Assembly (NCBI RefSeq): GCF_002099425.1
Contig: NW_018344259.1
Location: 1,175,501-1,239,500 of the forward strand
Length of the DNA stretch: 64,000 nt
Origin: Phascolarctos cinereus
Taxonomy: Eukaryota; Chordata; Mammalia; Diprotodontia; Phascolarctidae
Direction: 5' to 3'
In this document: positions 21,570 to 32,929 of the stretch, piece by piece
How positions within the stretch are numbered: the first letter of the stretch is position 1
Layout: the number at the start of each line of letters is the position of its first letter
Made by a program: the position numbers and the translations under genes
Notes under the pieces: model-generated
What the model saw: only the letters and a program-made list of their open reading frames with translations
Databases searched by the model: none
Told to the model about the DNA's origin: nothing

Positions 21570-22026
21570 CCCCAAGAAAAATAAAGAAAAAACATATGCT
21601 TCGATCTGTGCTCTGAATTCATCAATTCTTTATCTGGAGGTGGTTAGCATTTTATATCATGAGTTCTTTGGAGTTGTGGTGGATCATTGTATTGATCAGG
21701 GTTACTAAGTCTTTCACAACTGATCATCATTACAATATTGCTGTCACTGAGGAGAATGTTCTCCTAGTTCTGTTCACTTCACTTTGCATCAGTTCATACA
21801 AGTCTTCCCAAGTTTTTCTGAAGCCATGCCCTTCATCATTTCTTTTAGCATGATAGTATTCCATCACAAATGTGTACCATAACTTATTCAGCCATCCCCC
21901 AATTAATGGCATGTCCTCGATTTCCAATTCTTTGCCATCACAAAAAGAATTGCTACAAATATTTTTTCTAAATATGTGTCCTTTTCTTTTTTCTCCTATA
22001 TATAGACCTAGTAGCAATATCGCTGA
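21570..22026 (-). mobile_element. 5'-truncated L1 with ORF2 C-terminus
   Basis: The - frame 21730-22017 reads MPLIGGWLNKLWYTFVMEYY then HAKRNDEGHGFRKTWEDLY, ELMQSEVNRTRRTF. This is the C-terminal end of L1 ORF2p (compare mammalian WIKKMWYIYTMEYYSAIK). The 3' UTR lies to its left. Confidence 0.85.
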
Positions 22027-23039
22027 ATAAATTCTGACTTTTTAACTTGCTGGCTGTATGACATTGATCAAGGCATCTAAGCTTGAGTTTCATTATCTGC
22101 AAAATGATGGGGTCAGACAAGAAATCTCCAAGGTCTCTTCCACCTTGAAACCTTATAATTCTACTTAGGCAATTAGAATTGCATATAGGAACAGGATAGT
22201 AATACCTAGTAAGGTTTCTGGGAGAAAGGGGAGAATGTTTGAAGAGGGACTTATGAAGGGTTTAAACATATTATTCTAGTTTGAAATGGGGTGTAGTTTG
22301 CTGCCAGGAGAGGTCATCCTTAAAGGAAGGGCAGTCAGCTTATTTTAATATTCTCATTGTTAAAGCTCTGGACTGGGAGTAACTAGACCCCCTTCCTTAA
22401 CCCTACCCTGATTATCTATTTGACCTTGGGCAAATCACTTAACATTTCTGTGTTCAGGTGCCCTGATAAGCCTAGGTATTATTGAGTAACCCAAGGGCGA
22501 GATTACCATTCACTGGGGCCAGGCACTTGTAATGGAGATAAAAACAATACAAGTAATTGGTTGATGAGGCTGGGAGTCTGAAAAGAAGGGCTGGGTGTGG
22601 TTGGCAGTTTTGGAGAAGCAAAACATTTTGGGAGGGAGGTGCTGCTCCCCTACTTTTTTCCTCCTATCCCCCTTCTCTCCCCCCCTCACTTCAGGTCTAA
22701 GGAAGTCCATTGTGCTAAGTTTAGAGCCAGACCTTATATCAATTATGAAACAGGTTGGGGCTGGGTCCCTTTGGCTCCAGGGGGAGGAGGAAAGCTTTGG
22801 GATTCTTTTTGTTTCAGAAAATAAACAGATTGCTTGTCTTTGGCAGGGTGGTAAATAGAGCTCTCCAGGCCCAGTGTTAACTGTGCTCAACTACTTTGCA
22901 GTTGGTGTTGATGATATTAAAGTCATTTGCTATGCATTTGAAACCTAACTTACAAATCCAGCTGCATCCTGGAATACAGATGTTTTATGCATTTATATTA
23001 AATGTTGTTTGAAGGGGAAAAAAGGTTTCCTGGGAGGAG
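22027..23039. other. Intergenic with MIR fragments
   Basis: MIR sense pieces at about 22035-22160 (CTTGCTGGCTGTATGACATT) and 22370-22460 (TTTGACCTTGGGCAAATCAC). No gene evidence in the remainder. Confidence 0.5.
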
Positions 23040-23081
23040 GGAGGGAGGGAAAGAGGGAGGGAGAGAAAGAGAGAGACAGAC

Positions 23082-23141
<60 letters not shown>
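23040..23141. repeat. (GA)n-rich microsatellite
   Basis: Impure GGGA/GA run becoming pure GA, about 100 bases. Confidence 0.95.
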
Positions 23142-23144
<3 letters not shown>

Positions 23145-24651
23145 TTAGCCGTAGAAGAGATCTCTTACTCTTTTCTTTAAAAATTTTATTACTTATTTAC
23201 TTTTTAAACATTGTTTTTAAATTTTGAATTCCAAATTCTCTCCTTCCCTCCCCATCCCCTCCCACAACTACTGAGAAGGCAAGCAATATGATACCAATTA
23301 TACATGTAAAATCATTCAAAACATATTTTCATGTTAGCCATATTTTAAAAAAAGAGAAAGTGAGAAAATCATACTTCAGTTTGCACTCAGAGTTAATCAG
23401 TTCTCTCTCTGGAGATGGATAGCATTCTCTCATCATAGGTCCTTTGTAATTGTCTTAGATCATTTTATTGATCAGAGTAGCCAAATCTTTCACAGTTGAT
23501 CATCATTACAACACCTCTGTTTCTGTATGTAATAATCTCCTGGTTCTTACTTCACTTTGTATCAGTTCATACAGGTTTTGCCATGTTTTTCTGAAAACAC
23601 CCCCACTTCAATTCTCATAGTACAATAGTACTCTGTCATAATCATATGCCACAACTTGTTTAGCCATTCTCCGATTGATGGGTATTCCCTGAGTTTCTAA
23701 TTTTTGCCACCACAAAAAGAGCTACTATAAATATTTTTGTACATATAGGTCCTTTTCCTTTTCCTTTGATCTCTTCAGGATACAGACTTAGTAGTGGTAT
23801 TGCTGAGTCAAAGGGCACACACAGTTTTATAGCCCTTTGGGCTTACATTCAAATTAATTCATCAGTACTTATTTTCTCCTCATCCTCTCTAGCATTTATC
23901 TTTTCTGATAGGTGTGAGGTGGTACCTCAGAGTTATTTTAATTTGCATTTCTCTAATCAATAGTAATTTAGAGTATTTTTCATATGACTATAGATAGCTT
24001 TGATTTCTTCTGAAAACTTCCTATTTATATCCTTTGATCATTTATCAACTGAGGTATAGTTTTTATCTTTATAAATTTGACTCAGTTCTGTACTCAGTAT
24101 ATATTTGAGAAATGAGGTCTTTTTCAGAGAAACTTACCATAAAACTTTTTTGATACTACTTCATTGCCTTTTAGCTTAGTAATTTCCTTAATTATCTCTT
24201 TTAATTAGGTCTATTTTTGCTTTTGCTTTGTCTAAGACCATGATTGCTACTTCTGCCTTCTTTACTTCAGCTAAAGCATATTAGATCCTACTCTAATTCT
24301 TTATTGTAACTCTGTGTATGTCTTTCTGTTTCATGTGTGTTTCTTGTAAAAAACACATTGTTGGATTCTGGTTTCCAAACCATTCTGCTGTCCACTTCTG
24401 TTTTATGGATGAGCCCAACCTGTTCACATTCATAGTTGTGATTACTAACTATTTATTTCTTGCCATCCCATTTTCTTACGTTTTTCCTCTCTCTCTCTTT
24501 TTTATATTGTTCTTCCTCAAAAGTTTATTTTGCTTCTAACCCACTGCCTTCCTTAATCTGTCTCCCTTTTGTCATTCCCTGCCCTACCCTTCTGTTATCC
24601 CCTTTCCTTCCTATTTCCCTATTGGGTAAGTTACATTTCTATATATAATTG

Positions 24652-24721
24652 GCTGTGTGTGTATGTGTGTATGTGTGTATAGGTATATATGTGTACACAC
24701 ACACACACACACACACACACA
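24652..24721. repeat. TG/CA microsatellite in L1 copy B spacer
   Basis: GTGTGTATG repeats become a pure (CA) run. L1 copy A has a comparable TG/TA tract at the same spacer position (15345-15450), so the tract is probably native to the family. Confidence 0.85.
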
Positions 24722-26879
24722 TTTCCCTCTTTGAACCAATTTTGATGAGAGTGAGGTTCAAGAATTGGCGCCCCTCCCCCAATTTCCCCTCCCATTGTAA
24801 AAGCTCTTTCTTGTGTTCCTCTTTTATGTGAGAAAGTTTTCCCCATTCTACTTTTCCCTTCCCCCCTTTTCCAGTGCATCTCTCTTTCTCATCTCTTCCA
24901 TTTTTTTTGGAGATCATTCTAACATAATTGATTCACTCCCACACCCTTTTTCTATACAGACTTCTTTTAACTGCCTTAATAATGATAAAGTTCTTAAGAG
25001 TAACATATCATCTTCCCATATAGGAATGTAAACAGTTTAACTTTATTGAGTCCTTCATGATTACTCTTTTGTGTTTTCCTTTTTATGTTTTCCTTGAGTC
25101 TTCTGTTTGAATGTCAAAATTTCTATTCAGTTCTGTTGTTTTCATTGGGAATGCTGGGAAGTCCTCTAGTTCATTAAATATCTATTTCCCCCCCTGAATC
25201 ATTACACTCAGTTTTGCAGTAGATTATTCTTAGCTGTAATTTTAGCTCCTTTTCTTTCTGGAATATCATATTCCAAGCCTTTGCTCCTTTAATGTGTAAG
25301 CTGCTAAATATGTATGATCCTGGCTGTGGCTCCACAATTTGAATTGTTTCTTTCTGGTTGCTTGAAGTATTTTCTCTTTGACCTGGGAACTCTGGAATTT
25401 GGCTAGAATATTACTGGGAACTTTCATTTTGGGAGCTCTTTCAGGAGATGATCAATGGATTCTTTCAATTTCCATTTTATCTTCTTGTTCTAGGACATCA
25501 GGACAGTTTTCCTTGATAATTTCTTTAAATATAATGTCTAGGCTATTTTTTTTTATCATGGCTTTCAGGTAATCTGATAATTCTTAGATCATCTTAATCT
25601 ATTTTTCTGGTCTTTTTTTTTATGAGATATTTCACATTTTCTTCTATTTTCTCCCCATTATTTTGGCTTTACTTGATTGCTTCTTGATGTCTCATTGAGT
25701 CATTAGCTTCCTCTTGCCCAATTCTAATTTTTAAGGAATTATTAAGGAATTTTAAGGAATTATTTTCTTCAGTGAGCTTTTATACTTCTTTTCCCGTTTG
25801 GCCAGTTCTGCCTTTTAAGGAATTCTTTTCTTCAATGCATTTTTATAACTCTTTTGCAATTTGGTTGATTCTGATTTTTTTTTAAAGAACAATTTTTTAA
25901 ATTTTATTAATTTATTTTGATTTATGAACAATCACTTCCATATGCTTTTGAGTTTAAAATTTTTCTCCCCCTTCCTCCCCACCACCCTCCCCAAGACGGT
26001 GCACAATCTGATATAGGCTATACATTTACATTCCTATTAAACATATTTTCACATTAGTGAAGCTGTAAGTAAAAATTAAAACCAATAGAAGGAACCATCA
26101 GAAAGAGGAAACAAAACTCAACAGAAGAGGAAAAAAAAGACAGTGATTCAGCTTTCACAGTTATGATCACTATCTGTGTGTTTTTCTCCATCCTTTTTTC
26201 CCACTGTTTATGCTTTCCTTTCTCCTTTCTCCTTTCCCCCACTCACTAGTGTTTTGCTTTTGACCACTGCCTCCTTCAGTCTCTCCTCCCTTCTATTATC
26301 CCTTTCCCTTTTCTTCCCCTTTGCCCTTACTGCTTCTTCCCTCCCTTCTGTCTCCCCACCCTTTTCTTTCCCCTTTTCCCTCCTACTGCCTATAGGGCAA
26401 GTTAGATTTCCATACCTAACTGATTATGTTATTCCCTTCTTGAGCCAAATCTGATGAGAGTAAGGTTCAAACAATGCTCACTCCCCCCTCCCTTCTGTCC
26501 CTCTGCTGTAATAGGATTTTCTGTCTTTTCCTGTAATGTAATTTACCTTGTCTGCCTCCTCCTTTCTCAGTATTTTCTAAGATCAGACTAATCCACTTAC
26601 TTGGATCCATTTAACCCACTTGATTAGATTTTTTTTTATCATTACATCAAAGTCAACTAATATCCACCCCCTTTATGTATACTCCTTTAACATGGTGTAA
26701 TAACAATACAGTTCTCAAGAGTTGCAAGTGTCATCTTCCCTTGTAGGGATGTAAACAGTCTGCCCTTATTAACAACATTTTGTATCTTTCTGTCCCATTT
26801 ACCTTTTTATGTCTTTCTTGAATCTTGTACTTGAAGATCAAATTTTTTGTTGAGCTCTGGTCTTTTTATGAGGAAGGTT

Positions 26880-27795
26880 TGGAAGTCCCCTATTTCATTG
26901 AATATCCATCTCCTCCCTTGAAAATCATGCTCATTTTTGCAGGGTAGTTGATCCTTGGCTGCAATCCAAGCTCCTTTGCCTTATGGAATATCATGTTCCA
27001 TGCCTTGGTCTTTTAATGTAGAAGCTGCAAGGTCCTGTGTAATCCTGACTGTGGTTCCATGATATTTAAATTGTTTCTTTCTGGCTGCTTGCAGCACCTT
27101 CTCTTTCATCTGGTAATTTTGGAATTTTGCTATTATATTCCTTGGCATTGTCAATTTGGGATCTCTTTCGGGTGGTGAGTGTTGTATTCTTTCAATGGTT
27201 ATTTTACCTTCTGGTTCTAGGACTTCTGGGCAGTTTTCCTTTATGATTTCCTGAAAGATACTATCCAGGCTCTTTTTTTTTTTATCATGATTTTCAGGTA
27301 GTCCAATGATTTTTAAATTGTTTCTCCTGACTCGATTTTCCAGGTCAGTTGTTTTACCCATGAGGTATTTTACGTTTTCATCTATTTTTTCTTTTTTTTT
27401 TTTTTGTTTCTGTTTGACTGATTCTTGCTCTCTCATAGAGTCATGAGTTTACATTTGTCCAGTTCTAGTTTTTAACAGATTGTTTTCTTCGATTAGTTTT
27501 TGTACTTCTTTCTTCAATTGGCCAATTGTATTTTTAAGAGATTTGTTTTCTTCAGTGTACTTTTTTTCCCCAATTGGCCAATTGTATTTTTTAAGGACTC
27601 TTCTACCTCTCTTATTGGACTTTTAAAATCCTTCTTGAGCTCTTCTAAGAAGGCTTTTTGGGCTTTGGACCAGTTCATATTCCCTTTTGATGCTGCAGAT
27701 GTGGGTTTGTTGACAATGTTGTCCTCTTCAGAATTTCTGTCTTGATCTTCACTCTTCTCATAATATGAATCTATGGTATGTTTCTTTTTACTCAT
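26880..27795 (-). pseudogene. HAL1 copy B ORF1p
   Basis: The N-terminal frame 27514-27795 contains SYYEKSEDQDRNSEEDN and KAFLEELKKDFKSPI. The frame 26981-27436 holds the RRM and C-terminal domain: RRNNLKIIGLPENHDKKKK, FQEIIKENCPEVLEPEGKI, MPRNIIAKFQNYQMKEKVLQ and TVRITQDLAASTLKD. C-terminal LGLQPRINYPAKMSMIFKGG follows in another frame. At least two frame breaks. The RRM part is an unbroken 151-codon frame, relatively well preserved. Confidence 0.9.
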
Positions 27796-27924
27796 GGTTT
27801 CTTTATTCCCTGGCCTTTAAAGAGATTGAGCTCTCCTGCTGGGGAACAGAGGGCACTGACCTAAGCTTCTTGTGTTGGGAACCTACGTCTTGGTCACTGA
27901 CTTTGTGTGCTGGGGTCTCTTATG

Positions 27925-28450
27925 TTGGCAATTGGAGGCTGTAGGGTTTTGGCAGCTTGCCTTGTGTTGGGCTGGAATCATCAAGGCTGGAACTTTTAAG
28001 CAATTCTAGGTTGCCTGCTTTTCCTTTCCTTTAGCTTTCTTCAGTTCCTTTTAGATGGGTGCTGCAGGGTGTTTATCTGCCTGGGGCCCCTTGCAATGCT
28101 ACCTCCCTTGTTTCTGCTAATGCACTGGGAGATTCCTTTGAGGTAGAGTGCTGAGGCACCTGGTGGTTTTCTGAGCTGGTTTCCACTGGGCACTCGGAGG
28201 TCCAGGTGTTGGTGTTTGCCTGCTCTACCACCTGGGCTTCAGGATCTTCTCCTGGTTGACAGTTGGAGGCTGTAGGGTTCTGACAGTTTACCTGGTTTTA
28301 GGTTGGAATCATCAAGGCTTGGACTTTAGGAAGACTCTAGGTTGTTTTCTTCAGCTCCTTTCAGACGAATGCTGCAGGGTGCTTATCCACCTGGGGCCCT
28401 TTGTAGTGCTGCTTCCCTTATTTTTGCTGAGGCACTGGGAGACCCGTTTG
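27925..28450 (-). repeat. Tandem 5' UTR monomers (about 331 bp)
   Basis: TTGGCAATTGGAGGCTGTAG at 27925 and TTGACAGTTGGAGGCTGTAG at 28256 begin two diverged units. Both continue with GGAATCATCAAGGCTGGAAC / GGAATCATCAAGGCTTGGAC, then GTGCTGCAGGGTGTTTATCT / ATGCTGCAGGGTGCTTATCC and GGGGCCCCTTGCAATGCTAC / GGGGCCCTTTGTAGTGCTGC. Comparable in arrangement to promoter monomers of rodent L1. Confidence 0.85.
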
Positions 28451-28871
28451 CTGGGCTGCTGCACTGCTGTTCCCTGGCTTTCTTCTAGTTCATCTGTTCC
28501 AGGTTTTTTTTTTTTCTGGGGTGATATTTTCTGGGTTTTCAGAGGTTGATAGGGGAGGGTGAGAGTGACTACTGATTCTGATTTTTTAAGTGTTATTTTC
28601 TTCAGTATGTTTTTGTGTGCCTCTTTTACTAAGTTGCTAATTCTATTTTTACAATTTTTTTTTTAGCATCACTCATCACTTTTCTCAATTTTCTCTCTAC
28701 CACTCTTATCTCTTTCTTCAACTCTTCCAGGAATTCTTGTTGGGTTTGGGTCCAATTAGCATTTTTCTCTGAGGCTTTTTTGGTAGCTCCTTTCACAGTG
28801 CTGCCTATCTGGGTTTATAGCTTTTCATAGTCAATTTTTTTTTTGTTTTTTTTCCCCCCACTAATTTTTTG

Positions 28872-28938
28872 TTTGTTTGTTTTTTGTTTTTTGTTTTTAG
28901 GCAATTGGGGTTAAGTGACTTGCCCAGGGTCACACAGC
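28872..28938 (-). mobile_element. Very short truncated WSINE1-like SINE
   Basis: TTTTTAGGCAATTGGGGTTA AGTGACTTGCCCAGGGTCAC ACAGCTA only, bounded by copies of TTCCCCCCACTAATTTTT and TTCCCCCACTAATTTTTAAA. Tail plus about 50 bases of body. Confidence 0.8.
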
Positions 28939-29752
28939 TATTCCCCCACTAATTTTTAAAGCCCATTCCCCCCCCCACTAATTTTTAAAGCCTATTTCTT
29001 GACTTTGAACTTATGTTAAAGTTGGGATCTGCTTACCTGGGGGTAGGGAGGCTCTGTTCCAAACTTCAGGCATTTTCATACTGCTGTTTTTAGAGCTAGT
29101 TCTTGGTGTCTCCAAGTTTTTGGTGCTTGCAAGATGATGTGATCCTCGGAGAGGCATGGTCACTGCTGCCCTGGTCTGAGCTCTGGTCCTCTGCATACAT
29201 GAGCACTAGCACTCTCTTTTCCTTGGAAATGTGACCAGGGCCCCTGCTCCATTGTGACTGATCCCTAGTACTCCTTTCCACCCTAGAACTTCATGTGAGC
29301 AGTAGAGTTGCCAGTCATTGCCAACTGTACCCAGTGCCAGCAAAGGGTTCCCTGTAAACTTTTTCTTACCAATTGTCTGATCCCTTTACCATCTCTGGGC
29401 TGAGAGCTCTTGAAGCTGCTGTTGCTACAGTGGCTGCTGCAGACAGGCCTCTACCATAATGTCATAGACTTCTTCTGGCAACCTCCTAAGTTTTCTTAGG
29501 CTGGAAGAAAGTCTCATCCTGACCTTTTGTTGGCTCTGCCACTCCAAAATTTGATTTGAGGTGTTATTTTAAAGTTGTTTGGAGGGCAGTTGGGAGAGCT
29601 CAGCTGGGTGGCTGTTCCTAATCTGCCAACCTGGCTCCATCTCTCTTGCTTCTTTCTAAAGATAATTGGTTAGTAAGGATATTTCTTGCTTTACCAAATC
29701 ACAGAATTACTGAATTTGAGAGTTGGAAAGGATCTCAGCAGTCATCTTGTCT

Positions 29753-30050
29753 GTTGTTGTTTGTTCTTTGTTCTTGAAGAAGACCAATGACATCAGGAAG
29801 GTAATATCTTGACTTACAAGTGAATTTGATTCAAGTGAGGCAGGGCTGTGCAAAGTCATCAGCCTCACTCTATCCTCCAGAGTCATCTGAGTTCAGTGGC
29901 AAGATATAGGTCAGGACAATTGGAGACAGCCCCAGATGTAGTGGGGCAGGCCTTGACCTTTTTAAGCTAAGGTCTTTCCTAGTTTTCAGTTTGTCTGAGG
30001 CAACACCCATTCAGTGATTCAGTGACTTAAGGCTAGGTCAGAAATGAGCC
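29753..30050 (-). mobile_element. 298-bp SINE-like element with perfect 12-bp target duplication
   Basis: Begins GTTGTTGTTTGTTCTTTGTT CTTGAAGAAGACC and ends GGTCAGAAATGAGCC. Flanked by GTCATCTTGTCT at 29741-29752 and 30051-30062. On the - strand it would end in an (AAC)-rich tail, a style associated with RTE-mobilised SINEs. I recognise it as a marsupial-type repeat but do not name the family. Confidence 0.75.
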
Positions 30051-30729
30051 GTCATCTTGTCTAATCCAAATATGAAAGTAGTCTCCACCATAACATAATT
30101 GGCAAGTGGTCATCCAGCCTGTTTTAAGTCTTCCAAAGGAAGGGAAGCCATCACTTCTCAAGGCATCCCATTTCACTTTTGGAAAGCTCTATTTGTTAGA
30201 AAGTTTTTCCTGACAGAAAGCCTTGTCTTTTCCACTTTTTGCCCTTGGTTCTGCCTTCTGGGACCAAATTGATTAAGTAAAACTCTTCCTTCCCGTGACA
30301 GCATTTCTAGTACTTGAAGACAGCTATAATGTTCCCCCAAGTCTTCTCTTCCTTAGGCCAAACATCCCAAGATCCTTCAATCAGCTCTCATATGTCATAG
30401 AATCAAATGCTTTCACCTTCCTAGTTCCCTCTCTTTAGTCATTCTCCAATTTATCCATATCCATTAACTGTGGTGCCAGGAACTGAACAGAATGCTACAG
30501 ATGAGGTCTGATGAGGGCAAGGTAAATAGAGACTATCACCTTTGTACTTCTGAAAGTCATGCCTTTCTAATATTTATTCAAGTTTTTTGGCTGCCACATC
30601 ATTCTGCTGACTCATGTCAAGCTTGCAATTTACTAAAATCCTCTGATTTTTTTTTTTAGCCAAACTATTACTACTCATGCCTCCTTCATCATGTACTGGT
30701 GACAGTGGCGTGCTAATAAATGTTTAATA

Positions 30730-31480
30730 ACTGACTGTCTGGAAAAAAAAAATTAAGCCATAATTTATGCGTTTGTCAACTTTGAGCAGTCAGTCAAGAG
30801 TCAACATTTTTCAAGAGTCAAGTATTTATTAAGCATTTACTATGGACCAGGAACTGTGCTAAGCACTTGGAATACACATGGAAACAGAAGGAAAGATATC
30901 TCCTGCCCACAAAGAGCTTATATTCTAATGAGAGAAGACAACATATAAAATGAAGCTGAAGAGGAGGGGAGGATGGGAGTGGGGAAGAAAGTGCAGGAGT
31001 AGAGTGAAGCAAAGAACTCTCAAAGCCTCCAGAGCTCCCAGGCCAACCACCTCTTCATTTCTCACCAGCTGACAATCCTTGGACTGATCTCCATCATGAC
31101 CCTAAGAAAACTTGTTATCAGGAAACTCATCGTCCTTTGAGATTGCATTGGCTTTGGCACTCACACCTCATCAGTGCCCTTTGCCCCTCCAACTAGAAGA
31201 CAGCAGTGTGGAGCAAAGAACTTCCAGTTAAGTCTTCACATCTCACTATCTTGTACTCCTTGGGCTGGACTGCATCAAGCTCCTGGGTAATTTCCCCATC
31301 CCACCTCCTTTTTTGTTTCCAGTTGAGTGTTATCTTCCCTCATTAGCTTGTGAACTCCTTGAGGGCAGGGACTCTTTATTTTTCATTTTTGAATCATTAG
31401 CACTTAGAACAGTGCCTGACACATAGTAGGTGCCTACTAAATGTTTGTTGATTCTGTGACTGACTGGATAGAGACAGTGT
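30730..31480. repeat. L2 fragments, opposite orientations
   Basis: 30820-31010 is antisense L2 3' sequence (TATTTATTAAGCATTTACTA TGGACCAGG, AAAGAGCTTATATTCTAATG). 31050-31480 is sense L2/CR1-like 3' tail (TTGTGAACTCCTTGAGGGCA GGGACT, CACATAGTAGGTGCCTACTA AATG). Confidence 0.7.
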
Positions 31481-32034
31481 TGGCTTGGGTTTCCTTAAAT
31501 TGAAGGTTCTGGGAAAGCCAGTCAATCAGAAGGTGATGCCATAGGGGCAGAGGGTACTTCCAATGTGAGAAACAGTCCAGGGCTGGAGTAAACTTTCATG
31601 GCAAAGAGATTTCTACGACATGGTAAAGAAAGTCCTGTGGAGATGAGTCAGCAGTGTAACCTAGAGAGGGGTGTATGAGCTGGTACAGTTGTCATGAGCT
31701 GACTCCAGAACACCATTGTTTGTGAACCTGATGTGTTCGAACTCAAGTTCAAGACTTTACATTAATCCCTTTTGGATTTGATCTTATCACATTCAGTCCC
31801 AGAACATTAACCTGTCAGAAATGGTTTTGGATGGAAATTATCATCCAATGTGTTAGCTATCCTTCCTAGCTTTGTATCACCTGCAAATCTGATAAGCCTC
31901 ATTTCATTAAAGACAAAAGATGTAATTAGTCCAGACTGGCTTAGAGTCTTAATAAATTACTGGTTTAGGAATTTAGGATTATAGATTTAGAACTGGAAGG
32001 AAGCTGAGATGCTATCTACTCTCACCCTCTCATT

Positions 32035-32895
32035 TCAAAAACAATTAAATTTTTCTCAATTAACAAACATCTGTTTTCTCTCCCTTTTGTATTTTCCTCC
32101 CACTCCAAAATAAGGGGGAAAATCCTTATGACAGATATGAATGATAAAGCAAAACAAATTCCCAAATTGGCCATGTCCAAAAAAGATATATCTCATGATG
32201 CACCCTGAATCCATCACCTCTCTGTCAGGAGGTGGGTAGTTTGCACCATTATTAGTCCTCTGGAGTCATGGTTGCTCACTGAATTGTTCAAAATTCTTAA
32301 AGTCTTTCAAAGTCAACCCCCTCATTTTATAGGTGAGGAATCTTAGGCCTAGAGAGGTCACACAGATAATACAAAGGTGGGATTTTAAACAAGGGTAGGA
32401 TTTAAGTCCATGTCCTCTGATTCCAAATTCAGTATTCTCTCCATTTCACAACTGGGTCCAATTTAAAAAAGAAAGTTTGGTTCTCACCTTTTGTTTTCTA
32501 GATTGTAGTCATTTCCTGATATTTTCCCTGCTTTAACCTTCCCTCATAAAAAAGAAAAAGAATTAAGGAAGCATCTAACAGTCTATATACCATCCTCACC
32601 CATAGTCCCTTGCTTCTCTATTGGCAGGAGGGAAGGGTGTTCCATATTTGTTCTTGAGTGGTTGTTGCATTCAGTCTCAGTTTAGCTGTCTTTTCATTTG
32701 TTTTTTTTAGATTAATTGTAATCATTTTATATCTTGTTCTCCTGGTTCTTCTTTCTTTGAATCAGTTTATGGAAATTGTTCTAGGTTTCGCTGAATTCTT
32801 CTCATTTGTCCTTTCTTATGATGCAATAATATTCCATCCATTCATAATTCATAATTTTTTCAGCCACTTTGTTTACACTACCATAAGAGTCTAGG
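32035..32895 (-). repeat. L1 3' fragments with MIR between
   Basis: 32035-32320 is antisense L1 3' UTR (CATCACCTCTCTGTCAGGAG GTGGGTAG). 32310-32450 is antisense MIR. 32650-32895 is antisense ORF2 C-terminus (GATGCAATAATATTCCATCC ATTC). Diverged. Confidence 0.6.
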
Positions 32896-32929
32896 CCCCA
32901 TGTTGTAAGAGGGATATGGAAAACATGGG

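Larger units (their letters stand above)
25881..28572 (-). mobile_element. HAL1-type half-L1 (copy B), inserted in L1 copy B
   Basis: Target duplication TGATTCTGATTTTTT at 25866-25880 and 28573-28587. On the - strand: 5' UTR with tandem monomers (about 28570-27800), ORF1 (27795 to about 26880), a spacer-like region (about 26880-26170), then an L1-type 3' UTR and poly-A (poly-T at 25881). No endonuclease or RT sequence is present between ORF1 and the 3' UTR. That is the defining layout of mammalian half-L1 elements. Length about 2.7 kb. Confidence 0.88.
23181..29641 (-). mobile_element. L1 LINE (copy B), ORF2 internally deleted, host of a HAL1
   Basis: On the - strand: 5' end near 29641 (GGAGCCAGGTTGGCAGATTA), 5' UTR, ORF1 start about 28800, the HAL1 insertion (25881-28572), ORF1 remainder to about 25000, inter-ORF spacer, ORF2 endonuclease start (about 24440-24150). 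It then jumps directly to the ORF2 C-terminus (about 24100-23550) and 3' UTR. Diverged flanks CTCTTACTCTTTTCTTTAAA (about 23162) and CTCTTGCTTCTTTCTAAAG (about 29643) look like target duplications. Without the HAL1 it is about 3.75 kb, so most of the endonuclease and RT is absent. Confidence 0.85.
29690..32000 (-). repeat. CR1/L3-like LINE, interrupted
   Basis: Antisense CR1/L3 order is preserved: TTTGAGAGTTGGAAAGGATC TCAG, CCATCACTTCTCAAGGCATC, GAAAGTTTTTCCTGACAGAA AGCC, CTTGAAGACAGCTATAATGT, GGAACTGAACAGAATGCTAC AGATGAGGTCTGATGAGGG. After L2 insertions it resumes at about 31730-32000 (AAGACTTTACATTAATCCC, GTTAGCTATCCTTCCTAGCT TTGTATCACCTGCAAATCTG). A younger SINE lies at 29753-30050. Confidence 0.75.

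Noticed and set aside
22510-22890. 126-codon - frame
   Set aside because: Low-complexity pyrimidine/purine tract and overlapping + frames; no domain.
23009-23227. 72-codon Glu/Arg-rich frame
   Set aside because: Translation of the (GA)n microsatellite.
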